The notes below the pieces were generated by a model that was given only the letters and a program-made list of their open reading frames with translations, ran no database searches and had not been told where the DNA came from. From the IMG/VR virus record IMGVR_UViG_3300037875_000252, positions 1-64,000 of that record: a stretch of DNA of 64,000 nt; one strand, written 5' to 3'. Shown one piece after another: positions 55,301-62,624 of the stretch (position 1 is the first letter of the stretch; each line of letters opens with the position of its first letter). This stretch comes from a virus. The position numbers and the translations under genes were made by a program.

Positions 55301-55464
55301 GAATATTAAAATGTAAATGTTGTGGAGAAGAAAAACAAGTCTATGAATATACTGAACAAATAGTAGGTTATTGTGTAGATTGTGTTAATAGTGTACCTAG
55401 TCATATAAATGTTTATCAATTAAGAAAGTATTTATTATTTTTAAGTGAGAAAAATGAAAACTAA
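55297..55464 (+). CDS. HIP-box zinc-ribbon protein, variant box
   Basis: 55 residues from the ATGA overlap: CKCC at 5-8, CVDC at 27-30, then VPSHINVYQLRKYLLF, with HIN instead of HIP. Confidence 0.75.
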   Translation: MRILKCKCCGEEKQVYEYTEQIVGYCVDCVNSVPSHINVYQLRKYLLFLSEKNEN

Positions 55465-55630
55465 AACTTGTACAGTATGTGGACTTAATTATGAGTACGA
55501 TTCTTGGGAGTTTAATATAGAATCAGAGAAATTATGTTGGGGTTGTGTTAGTACAATACCTCTACATATACCAGATGTTCAAGTAAAAAAATACTTATTA
55601 ATGAAAAAGGAGAGATATGAGAAAGTGTGA
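55454..55630 (+). CDS. HIP-box zinc-ribbon protein upstream of DNA polymerase
   Basis: 58 residues: CTVC at 6-9, CWGC at 29-32, then IPLHIPDVQVKKYLLM. Its end overlaps the polymerase start by 14 bases. Confidence 0.8.
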   Translation: MKTKTCTVCGLNYEYDSWEFNIESEKLCWGCVSTIPLHIPDVQVKKYLLMKKERYEKV

Positions 55631-57941
55631 TAAATGTCACTTAGGAAAAAATAGTAGAAATAAAAGAATGAATCATTGGATTATGGGTGAAGGTAATACT
55701 GATAATAAGATAATGTTTGTTGGTGATGTTATTGGTCAACAAGATGCTGTATATGGGTCACCCATATCTGGTGTAATAGGTATGTTATTGTCAGAGTGTG
55801 TAGAGAAGGCAGGTTATAAATTAAATGATGTATATAGGACTACACTTTTAAAGTGTATGCAATTATCTAAGGGTAATCCTAAACCACCTGAAGTATTGGC
55901 ATGTAAGGATTATTTAGAAGATGAAATATTTGAAATTAAACCTAAAGTTATTGTCCCTTTAGGTGCAGTAGCTACAAAATATTTCTTAGGTAATAAGAAA
56001 ATATCTGATGTGAGAGGGTATGTGTTTGATGATATTAGGGAAGGTATAAGAATAATGCCTACATATCATCCTAGTTCTTTGATTAAGAGACCAGCTAATT
56101 TGTTTGAGTTTCAATCAGATATATATAAGGCGTTTCGTGTACTAGAAGGTAAATATAAACCTATACCAAGAAAATACATATATACAGAAGATTTTCAAAA
56201 GGTGTATAATTTGGTAAGTAAATGTAATTCATATGCTTTTGATATAGAAACTACTGGTCTGAATACATATAATGATAATATAGTAACTTGTAGTTTCTCT
56301 TTTGCTGAAGGTTCATCTATATGTATACCTTTTAATCAAGAATGGTATAAGAAGATATTTGCATTAAATATAAGATCTGTATCACATACCAAGTTTGATG
56401 TTTTGTTTCTTAAAAATAGGTATGGTATAGAAGTACAGAATTGGTATTTTGATACTTATGCTGCAATAGGTATATTAAACGACAATGTAAGTCATGGTTT
56501 AAAGACGCTTGCATCAGTATATACAGATGTACCTTATTATAATTTAGAAAGTAAATTAGCTTTAGATAAAGAAGATATAAATAAGGTAGCATTGTATAAT
56601 AACTTTGATACTGATGTAACATTTAGACTGTATAATATATTCAAGGATTGGATAGTGATAGATGGTTATGAAGATTTGTTCTTTAAAACTATTATGCCTG
56701 TTAATAGAATGCTTATAGATATAGAATCAACAGGAATAACTATAGATATAAATAGATTAAAGAATTTAAGTTTAAATAAAAATCTTGAATGTGTTAGAAT
56801 AAAAAGAAAACTTAATGATATATCACCTATAAATTGGAACTCAACAAAACAAGTTGGTGAAGTATTATATAAAGATTTGAAATTAAAATGTCCATCTAAA
56901 ACACCTACTGGTGCTCCTTGTACAAACGAGGCAGCATTAAAAATACTAGAAAATAAACATGAAGCACCTAAATTATTATTAGAACTGAGACATTTGGTTA
57001 AAGGTTTAGGAACATATCTTACAGGTGTGATTAATAAGAAGGAGTATTCTAAAGTTGAGTTAATTAAAACTGAGTTACAACTTTTAGAATACTCTGAAAA
57101 CTTGAGTTCATATACACCGGATTATAATACAGATCTATTTAAGTTATTACAATATGATGGTAAAATTCATAATTCTAATAATATTAATGGAACAGTTAGT
57201 GGTAGATTAACATCACCTCTACATACAATACCAAGAGAAGGTGGTTATAGAGAACTGTTTACTACAGAACAAGGATTTATGTTTGTTGGTATGGATTATA
57301 AACAGTTTGAATTAAGGATCGCTGCGTACTTAGCAAAGGAAAATAAATTAATAGAGATTCTAGATTCACCAGATGTAAAGCAACAACTCACAAAGATGAT
57401 AATTAACTTAGATTATACAGAAGATATATGGACACAGATTAAAGGTGTTATTTATGGTGTATTATATGGTAGAGGATCTGAAAGTATTGCGATAGAATTT
57501 GACATGGAAGCAGAGTTTGCAGAAGAGTTAAAGAAAGGATTCTTTAGGAATTTTAAAAATGTAAAGAAAATGTTAAATGGGTTTAGAGATGATGCATTAT
57601 TTAATGGTGAAATAGTTGATATTGTAGGTAGGAAAAGAAGGTTCATAACTAAACAGTATAATATATTTGATATGGACGGTGATATATTTAGACAATCTGT
57701 TAATTTTCCTATTCAAGCTGGTAGTTCTGCAATATTTTGGCCAAAGGTATTAGATTGTCATAACTATCTTAAATATAAAAAGAGTAAAGTAATACATACT
57801 AAACATGATGCTGTGTATTTTAAAATACATCAAAGTGAAGAAGATTTAATAGAGAAATGTAAGAGTATATTAGAGAAAAATACATTAATAGGTGATGTAT
57901 TAGTTGATGTAAAGGTTGGGAGAAACTGGGGTGAATGTTAA
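55617..57941 (+). CDS. Uracil-DNA-glycosylase/DNA polymerase I fusion
   Basis: 774 residues. 1-190: family-4 uracil-DNA-glycosylase-like domain with cysteines CDKC (4-7), LKC and LAC in cluster-binding positions, GDVIGQQDA and MPTYHPSSL. 195-370: 3'-5' exonuclease with AFDIETTGL, SHTKFDVLF and YNNFDTDVTF. 380-774: family A polymerase with GMDYKQFELRIAAYL (motif A, about 558), KGVIYGVLYGRG (motif B, about 608) and TKHDAVYFK (motif C, about 728), where Ala replaces the usual Glu after HD. It should be the main replicative polymerase. Phage SPO1 polymerase has a similar N-terminal domain. Confidence 0.9.
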   Translation: MRKCDKCHLGKNSRNKRMNHWIMGEGNTDNKIMFVGDVIGQQDAVYGSPISGVIGMLLSECVEKAGYKLNDVYRTTLLKCMQLSKGNPKPPEVLACKDYLEDEIFEIKPKVIVPLGAVATKYFLGNKKISDVRGYVFDDIREGIRIMPTYHPSSLIKRPANLFEFQSDIYKAFRVLEGKYKPIPRKYIYTEDFQKVYNLVSKCNSYAFDIETTGLNTYNDNIVTCSFSFAEGSSICIPFNQEWYKKIFALNIRSVSHTKFDVLFLKNRYGIEVQNWYFDTYAAIGILNDNVSHGLKTLASVYTDVPYYNLESKLALDKEDINKVALYNNFDTDVTFRLYNIFKDWIVIDGYEDLFFKTIMPVNRMLIDIESTGITIDINRLKNLSLNKNLECVRIKRKLNDISPINWNSTKQVGEVLYKDLKLKCPSKTPTGAPCTNEAALKILENKHEAPKLLLELRHLVKGLGTYLTGVINKKEYSKVELIKTELQLLEYSENLSSYTPDYNTDLFKLLQYDGKIHNSNNINGTVSGRLTSPLHTIPREGGYRELFTTEQGFMFVGMDYKQFELRIAAYLAKENKLIEILDSPDVKQQLTKMIINLDYTEDIWTQIKGVIYGVLYGRGSESIAIEFDMEAEFAEELKKGFFRNFKNVKKMLNGFRDDALFNGEIVDIVGRKRRFITKQYNIFDMDGDIFRQSVNFPIQAGSSAIFWPKVLDCHNYLKYKKSKVIHTKHDAVYFKIHQSEEDLIEKCKSILEKNTLIGDVLVDVKVGRNWGEC

Positions 57942-58179
57942 TAAATGTCATTTCTGTGGAGAAGAGTTAGATCTTAATAATGCTATTACTTATTCATGTT
58001 GGGGTTATACTAATTTAAACTACGTAAGATGTAAGTTATTTGTTTGTTCTAAACATTGGAGAATGTTGTATGAAATATCATACTCACTAAATGTTGAATC
58101 ATTTATTCCAGAACGTCAAAGAGAATATTTAGGTGTAAAAAGATTAGAGGAGGAATTAAATATAAAAGATAGAGTTTAG
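57931..58179 (+). CDS. Zinc protein with diverged HIP box
   Basis: 82 residues, GTG behind gggagaaactggg, overlapping the polymerase end. CHFCGEELD at 6-14, C and CSKH further on, then ESFIPERQREYLGVKR, which keeps IP-x-x-Q-x-x-Y of the box but not the first P-x-H. Probably a distant member. Followed by a terminator. Confidence 0.6.
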   Translation: MNVNKCHFCGEELDLNNAITYSCWGYTNLNYVRCKLFVCSKHWRMLYEISYSLNVESFIPERQREYLGVKRLEEELNIKDRV

Positions 58180-58195
58180 AATTTATTGTAAAAAG

Positions 58196-58233
58196 ACCCT
58201 GCAACAGTTTAAATATTGTTGTGGGGTTTTTTT
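58196..58233 (+). terminator. Intrinsic terminator
   Basis: accctgcaaca pairs with tgttgtggggt (two G-U pairs), then seven T. Ends the polymerase operon. Confidence 0.85.
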
Positions 58234-58281
58234 ATGCCTACTACTAATTGTCAAGTGAATTTCTGTTGTTCAAATATATGT

Positions 58282-58309
58282 TTGACTTTTTACAGAAAAT
58301 GTGTATAAT
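58282..58309 (+). promoter_or_regulatory. Strong sigma70-like promoter
   Basis: TTGACT and TATAAT separated by 16 bases, about 30 bases before the gene at 58342. Upstream lies ttgtcaagtgaattt (58249), related to repeats in the 19.4-19.9 kb control region. Confidence 0.8.
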
Positions 58310-58341
58310 ATAGAAAACGATTAATTTTATTGGGGGTGTTA

Positions 58342-58740
58342 ATGCTTAAAAAAGATTTTAATGATAGTGTTAGAAATTTGTATAACATTAATCCTGATAA
58401 CCTAGAAGATGAATACATCAATGTAGTTAAAGCTTTTTATCTTTATTCACGCCTAACAACAGAAGCATACTCAGATCAATTAATAGCAAAAGACAAAGTT
58501 AAAAAAGTCTCTGCAAAGATATTTCTAAAATCAAAGATGTGTGGTGACACTGATAAGAAAGCTGAGAATGTAGTAAGTGCTGATGAAGGTGTAGTTCAAG
58601 AAGCTAAGAAAGATTATTTTGAGAAAGTTAGAATATGGGAGGGATATAAAAACAATAAAGAAAGTGCTGTAATGAAGCATGATGTATTGAAGTCTATTGG
58701 TTTTAATCGTAAAACCGATTCTAATATTGATAAAGATTAA
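58342..58740 (+). CDS. Conserved phage protein of the recombination operon
   Basis: 132 residues from the ATG behind ggggtgtta. Helical: YLYSRLTTEAYSDQLIAKDK, VQEAKKDYFEKVRIWEGYKN, LKSIGFNRKTD. The order (y.rLteeaY...l..kd..kkv.A...l..r........v......v......y......w...k...A...K..ml.slG...R) is that of a family often next to phage single-strand-binding and recombinase genes; its function is not established. Confidence 0.7.
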   Translation: MLKKDFNDSVRNLYNINPDNLEDEYINVVKAFYLYSRLTTEAYSDQLIAKDKVKKVSAKIFLKSKMCGDTDKKAENVVSADEGVVQEAKKDYFEKVRIWEGYKNNKESAVMKHDVLKSIGFNRKTDSNIDKD

Positions 58741-58750
58741 GGAGGAAGCA

Positions 58751-58966
58751 ATGGAATTATTTGATGAAAATAAAGATTATTACACAAAGAGTGATTCTTT
58801 TAAAAGAAAGAATTATAGGGAGTATTTATTGACTTTAGATCAAGATGCACTAACAAAAGAGTTGTCTGAAAAGATTGTTGGTTCTAAACTAAAGATAGGT
58901 AATTGGGAAATGAGACAGTTAGCAGATCATCTAGTTGATATTAAATATGGTAAAGAAGATGATTGA
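58751..58966 (+). CDS. Hypothetical protein
   Basis: 71 residues from the ATG behind aaggaggaagca. Charged and helical (DSFKRKNYREYLLTLDQDAL, NWEMRQLADHLVDIKYG). Lies between two recombination genes and is probably coexpressed with them. Not recognised. Confidence 0.7.
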   Translation: MELFDENKDYYTKSDSFKRKNYREYLLTLDQDALTKELSEKIVGSKLKIGNWEMRQLADHLVDIKYGKEDD

Positions 58967-59030
58967 CTAATAAGTACTAGAAGATTTAGTGGTTATCGTT
59001 ATATTAATTTATAATTCATAAGGAGGTATT

Positions 59031-59834
59031 TTGGCTAAAAGAACAATATATAAGGTAAATTCAAGTAGAGCAAAAGAAACAAAGCAAAGGTTGCAGGAGG
59101 AAGCACAAAGGAATCTATTACCCATGTGGAAGATACCAGAAGGTAATAGTAAGATTAGAATACTTCCACCTTGGAGTGAAGCTGGTGATATAGCTTTTGA
59201 GTGTAGGTCACATTGGAATATACCACCTAATGATAGAATGGTTAATTGTCTTACTGTTATTAATAAAGAATGTCCTTTGTGTGAGCTTACTAAAGAGTTG
59301 AGAGGTCGTGGTAAAGATGCTTTAGCTAGTAAGTTTAGTGCTAAGAAGAGTATTTATTACAATATTATTGTAAGAGGTGAAGAAGAAAAAGGTGTGCAGA
59401 TAATGCGTTCTGGTATTCAACTTTATGAAAACATTCTTAGTTATTTGTACGATGAAGATTACGGTGATATTACAGATGTTGATGAAGGTAGAGATGTAAC
59501 TATTGAAAGAACTGGTCAGAAACTAGATACAAGTTATGTTGTAAAGGTATCACCTAATAATTCTACACTGTCTGATGATCCTAAACAGTCTGATGCTTGG
59601 ATAGATGGTATGTTTGAACTAGATGGTATTATGGATTTCAAAGATGCTTTTGAATTGAAAGATGTCGTTAATAATATTACAGGTGAAAAAACTAATGAAG
59701 TTCCTAATGAAGTTCCTACACTAATTGATACATCTGCTAAAGAGGTAGATAATGTTGAAGAAAATAAAGAAGTTGATGTTAGTGCCGAAGATAGAAAAGC
59801 AAAATTGTTAAAAGAATTAGAATCACTTGTTTAA
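59031..59834 (+). CDS. Single-stranded DNA-binding protein, gp32-like
   Basis: TTG start behind aaggaggtatt. 267 residues: NLLPMWKIPEGNSKIRILPP, then a zinc site (CECPLCEL-type, here ECPLCELTKEL with upstream H and C in CRSHWNI), a central OB-like region (SIYYNIIVRGEEEKGVQIMR) and an acidic tail (EVDNVEENKEVDVSAEDRKA), typical of ssDNA-binding proteins, which use the tail to contact replication partners. A 12-bp repeat gives NEVPNEVP before the tail. Upstream of UvsX, its usual partner. Confidence 0.8.
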   Translation: MAKRTIYKVNSSRAKETKQRLQEEAQRNLLPMWKIPEGNSKIRILPPWSEAGDIAFECRSHWNIPPNDRMVNCLTVINKECPLCELTKELRGRGKDALASKFSAKKSIYYNIIVRGEEEKGVQIMRSGIQLYENILSYLYDEDYGDITDVDEGRDVTIERTGQKLDTSYVVKVSPNNSTLSDDPKQSDAWIDGMFELDGIMDFKDAFELKDVVNNITGEKTNEVPNEVPTLIDTSAKEVDNVEENKEVDVSAEDRKAKLLKELESLV

Positions 59835-59843
59835 GGGGTTACA

Positions 59844-61916
59844 ATGAACCAAGATAAAATATATGAAGATTTATTAGATACATTTGGAAAATCTGGTTCT
59901 ATGTTAAAAGAGAAACCACTACCAGAACATAAATTAGGATTTCTTAGTACTGGTAGTGGTGCTCTTGACTATTCTTTAGGTGGTGGAATTCCTTATGGTA
60001 GATTAACAGAGATATTCGGGTGGCAAAGTACCGGAAAAGCACTACCAAATGATACACCAGTTATGACACCTGACGGATGGTCAAAAATATCAGATTTAAA
60101 GATAGGTGATTATGTATTTTCAAAAGATGGTAGTAAAACTAAGGTGACAGGTGTATTTAATAGAGGTAAAAGAAAGTGCTATAATTTTATATTTGATGAT
60201 GGTTCTGAAATTGAATCATGTGAAGATCATTTGTGGTATGTAAAAGGTAGAAGAGAAAGATTAAAAGAGAAGTTAGGTACAGGTAAAGTTTCTAAAAAAT
60301 ATGGAACTTATAAAGTTATGTCTACTAATGATATAATTGATTATGGTGGTTTAATACCAAAAGAGAAATATCGTGTAGAAATACCACTAGTAGAACCTAT
60401 TAAATTTAATAAACAAAAAGTTAGTATTGATCCTTATTTATTGGGATTGTTAATAGGTGGTGGTCATTTAGCTGATTACAAAAAGAAAGATAGTACAGGT
60501 AATCAGTGCGTTGTAAAACTAACAACTGCTGACGTAGAAATACCTAAGTTTCTTGGTAGTATATGTAGAAAGGATGCTTGTGGTAAGTACTCATATACTA
60601 TTTCAGGTATGTGTGATAAACTTAGAAATGTTGGTTTGCTAGGTAAGAAATCATATGAAAAATTTGTTCCTAGAGAATACTTATTTAATAATATTAATGT
60701 TAGGTTAGAAATTCTTAGAGGATTAATGGATTCTGATGGTCATTGTTCTGTTAGTGGTTTTATGGAATATAGTACAACATCAAAGCAATTGTCAGAAAAT
60801 GTAAAATTTATTGTTTTGTCTCTTGGTGGTAAGTGTAAAGTAACAAGTAGATACACTTTCTATACGCATAAAGGAGTTAAGAAACGTGGTAGATTAAGTT
60901 ATCGTGTTATAATTAATTTCAATAATCTAGTACCATTCAGGTTAAAAAGAAAAGTTGACAGATATAAATTTTATAAAAGAGGTTCTAATGGTAGAAGGTT
61001 ACAAAAAATTGTATCTATTAAGAACAAGAAAGAAGTAACTTGTATATCAGTAGCACATAAAAGTAAACTTTTTGTTACTAAAGATTTTATAGTAACACAT
61101 AATAGTATATTTGCTGCAAATTTATTAGCATCTTGTCAGAAGAATGGTGGCGTTGGTATAATGCTAGATACTGAGAATTCTATGTTATCTGGTTGGTCTA
61201 AGAAATTAGGTATAGATGATTCTAAATTGTTAATACTTGATTCTGATTATCTTGAAGATGCTTTTGATAAAATAGAATTAGCTTGTGAATTTGCTAAAAG
61301 GAATAAAGTACCTGCTTGTTTAGTTGTAGACTCATTATCAGTATTAGGATGTAAGAAACAATTTGAAGCTGGAAAAACAGAAGATACAAAAGCATTAGCG
61401 TCAGAAGCAAGGATTGTCTCTACTGCATTAAGAAAAATTAATAAGTTAATATGGAATAGTAAAGTAGCATTGATATTAGTATCTCAAGTAAGAGAAAAAA
61501 TAGGTATTGTATTTGGTAATCCTGAAACAACACCACATGGTAATGCTGTAAAGTTTTATTCTTCTGTTAGATTAAAGACAGCTAATACAGGCTTTATACA
61601 TCCAGAAAATAAGAAATCTGAAGATCCTATTGGTATGAGTTGTAGAGTATCAATAGTAAAGAATAAGATGGATAGACCACGTAGTCCTGTAGAAGTAGAA
61701 ATATCTTATTCACATGGTATTGATAAAGTTATGGATACTATAACTTTAGGTATTAAACTTGATAGTATAGTGTTTCATAAGGGTGGTTTTTTCGAGTACA
61801 AAGGTCAAAAGTTAAGAATTAAACAGTTTAAAGAATATTTTAACAAAGAGTTAGAAGACGGTTCTATGTTAAAAGATATAACAAAACCTAAAGTTGTAGA
61901 AGAAGAAAAGAAGTAG
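59844..61916 (+). CDS. uvsX: UvsX/RecA-type recombinase with intein
   Basis: 690 residues, 335 after splicing. N terminus LGFLSTGSGALDYSLGGGIP, Walker A GWQSTGK-S interrupted by the intein after the lysine, then GVGIMLDTENSMLSGW, ACLVVDSLSVLGCKK (Walker B), ILVSQVREKIG and RVSIVKNKMDRP (L2-like region). It forms filaments on ssDNA and carries out strand exchange with gp32- and UvsW-like partners encoded here. Splicing is needed to restore the P-loop. A terminator follows. Confidence 0.92.
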   Translation: MNQDKIYEDLLDTFGKSGSMLKEKPLPEHKLGFLSTGSGALDYSLGGGIPYGRLTEIFGWQSTGKALPNDTPVMTPDGWSKISDLKIGDYVFSKDGSKTKVTGVFNRGKRKCYNFIFDDGSEIESCEDHLWYVKGRRERLKEKLGTGKVSKKYGTYKVMSTNDIIDYGGLIPKEKYRVEIPLVEPIKFNKQKVSIDPYLLGLLIGGGHLADYKKKDSTGNQCVVKLTTADVEIPKFLGSICRKDACGKYSYTISGMCDKLRNVGLLGKKSYEKFVPREYLFNNINVRLEILRGLMDSDGHCSVSGFMEYSTTSKQLSENVKFIVLSLGGKCKVTSRYTFYTHKGVKKRGRLSYRVIINFNNLVPFRLKRKVDRYKFYKRGSNGRRLQKIVSIKNKKEVTCISVAHKSKLFVTKDFIVTHNSIFAANLLASCQKNGGVGIMLDTENSMLSGWSKKLGIDDSKLLILDSDYLEDAFDKIELACEFAKRNKVPACLVVDSLSVLGCKKQFEAGKTEDTKALASEARIVSTALRKINKLIWNSKVALILVSQVREKIGIVFGNPETTPHGNAVKFYSSVRLKTANTGFIHPENKKSEDPIGMSCRVSIVKNKMDRPRSPVEVEISYSHGIDKVMDTITLGIKLDSIVFHKGGFFEYKGQKLRIKQFKEYFNKELEDGSMLKDITKPKVVEEEKK
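60039..61103 (+). mobile_element. Intein with LAGLIDADG endonuclease in the UvsX P-loop
   Basis: 355 residues (66-420), starting ALPNDTPVMTPDGW and ending FVTKDFIVTHN before the +1 serine. Block A has Ala in place of Cys/Ser at position 1; block B-like CEDHLWYVKGR; two dodecapeptide endonuclease motifs LLGLLIGGGHLA and ILRGLMDSDGHC; blocks F and G ISVAHKSKLFVTKDF and VTHN. Ala1 inteins splice by direct attack of the downstream nucleophile. Confidence 0.92.
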
Positions 61917-61939
61917 ATTAGTATTCTTCATGGTTGTGC

Positions 61940-61963
61940 TTGTTAGATAATCGGGTCTAACAA
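61940..61963 (+). other. Small hairpin after uvsX
   Basis: ttgttaga pairs with tctaacaa around taatcggg. Just upstream of the terminator; could be part of transcript end processing. Confidence 0.45.
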
Positions 61964-61972
61964 TTCCTCCTT

Positions 61973-62014
61973 ACCCTGCAATGGTAAATAAAATTATCAT
62001 TGTGGGGTTTTTTT
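61973..62014 (+). terminator. Intrinsic terminator after uvsX
   Basis: accctgcaatggtaa pairs with ttatcattgtggggt (G-U pairs allowed), then seven T. The base of the stem matches the terminator at 58196. Confidence 0.85.
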
Positions 62015-62057
62015 ATGCACTTTTCTAATTCTAAAAGATGTAATTAGATAATGTATA

Positions 62058-62086
62058 TTGACAACATATTGAAAATATAGTATTAT
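62058..62086 (+). promoter_or_regulatory. Sigma70-like promoter of the packaging genes
   Basis: TTGACA and TATTAT separated by 17 bases, about 30 bases before the terminase small subunit. Confidence 0.75.
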
Positions 62087-62117
62087 TAATAAAATAAATA
62101 AAAATGGAGGTTATATT

Positions 62118-62624
62118 ATCGCTAGGCCTAAAGATACTGAAAGAAGAAAAGAAGCATTTAAATTATATAGAGGTAGGAATACTTTATCTAGTATAGCTGA
62201 AGAACTTGGTGTTACACAACCAACTCTTTCTAAATGGAAAGTTGAAGATGGTTGGGATGATAAAATAGAAAAGCTACAAGGTATGCTTAAAGCTAGATTA
62301 AGTATAAAAGAACAATCAAACAATACAATAATATTAGAAGAAGATGAAAAACAATTAGGTATATTAACTAGTCTAGAAGATATGATTCTAGAGAAGATAT
62401 GTTCTGAAGAAATAGAACCTACATCTTGGAGTGATGTTGTTAGTACTATTAGATTAGTTAATGAACAAAGGAGATTGATACTTGGTAAACCTACAGTTAA
62501 AACAGAAACAACAATAAGTGTAGATTTAAAGGGGTTGGATGATGGAGAACTTGACACAAAACTCAAGGAAACTCAAAGAGCACTTACTCTCATTGAACTT
62601 GGAGAAGATAAGACAACGAGCTAG
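62118..62624 (+). CDS. Terminase small subunit, apparent ATC start
   Basis: 168 residues. (M)ARPKDTERRKEAFKLYRGRN, then a helix-turn-helix SSIAEELGVTQPTLSKWKVE, typical of small terminase N termini that recognise phage DNA, and a helical C terminus. No ATG, GTG or TTG precedes this region in frame; GGAGG at 62106 is seven bases before ATC GCT AGG CCT, where other phages have ATG GCN. Translation from ATC (or ATT three bases earlier) is inferred; a sequence error is possible. The first standard start, ATG at 62283, would remove the helix-turn-helix. Confidence 0.75.
   Translation: MARPKDTERRKEAFKLYRGRNTLSSIAEELGVTQPTLSKWKVEDGWDDKIEKLQGMLKARLSIKEQSNNTIILEEDEKQLGILTSLEDMILEKICSEEIEPTSWSDVVSTIRLVNEQRRLILGKPTVKTETTISVDLKGLDDGELDTKLKETQRALTLIELGEDKTTS

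Noticed and set aside
62111-62566. Minus-strand 151-codon open frame
   Set aside because: Antisense to the terminase small subunit, serine- and leucine-rich as expected for a complement of an AT-rich gene.
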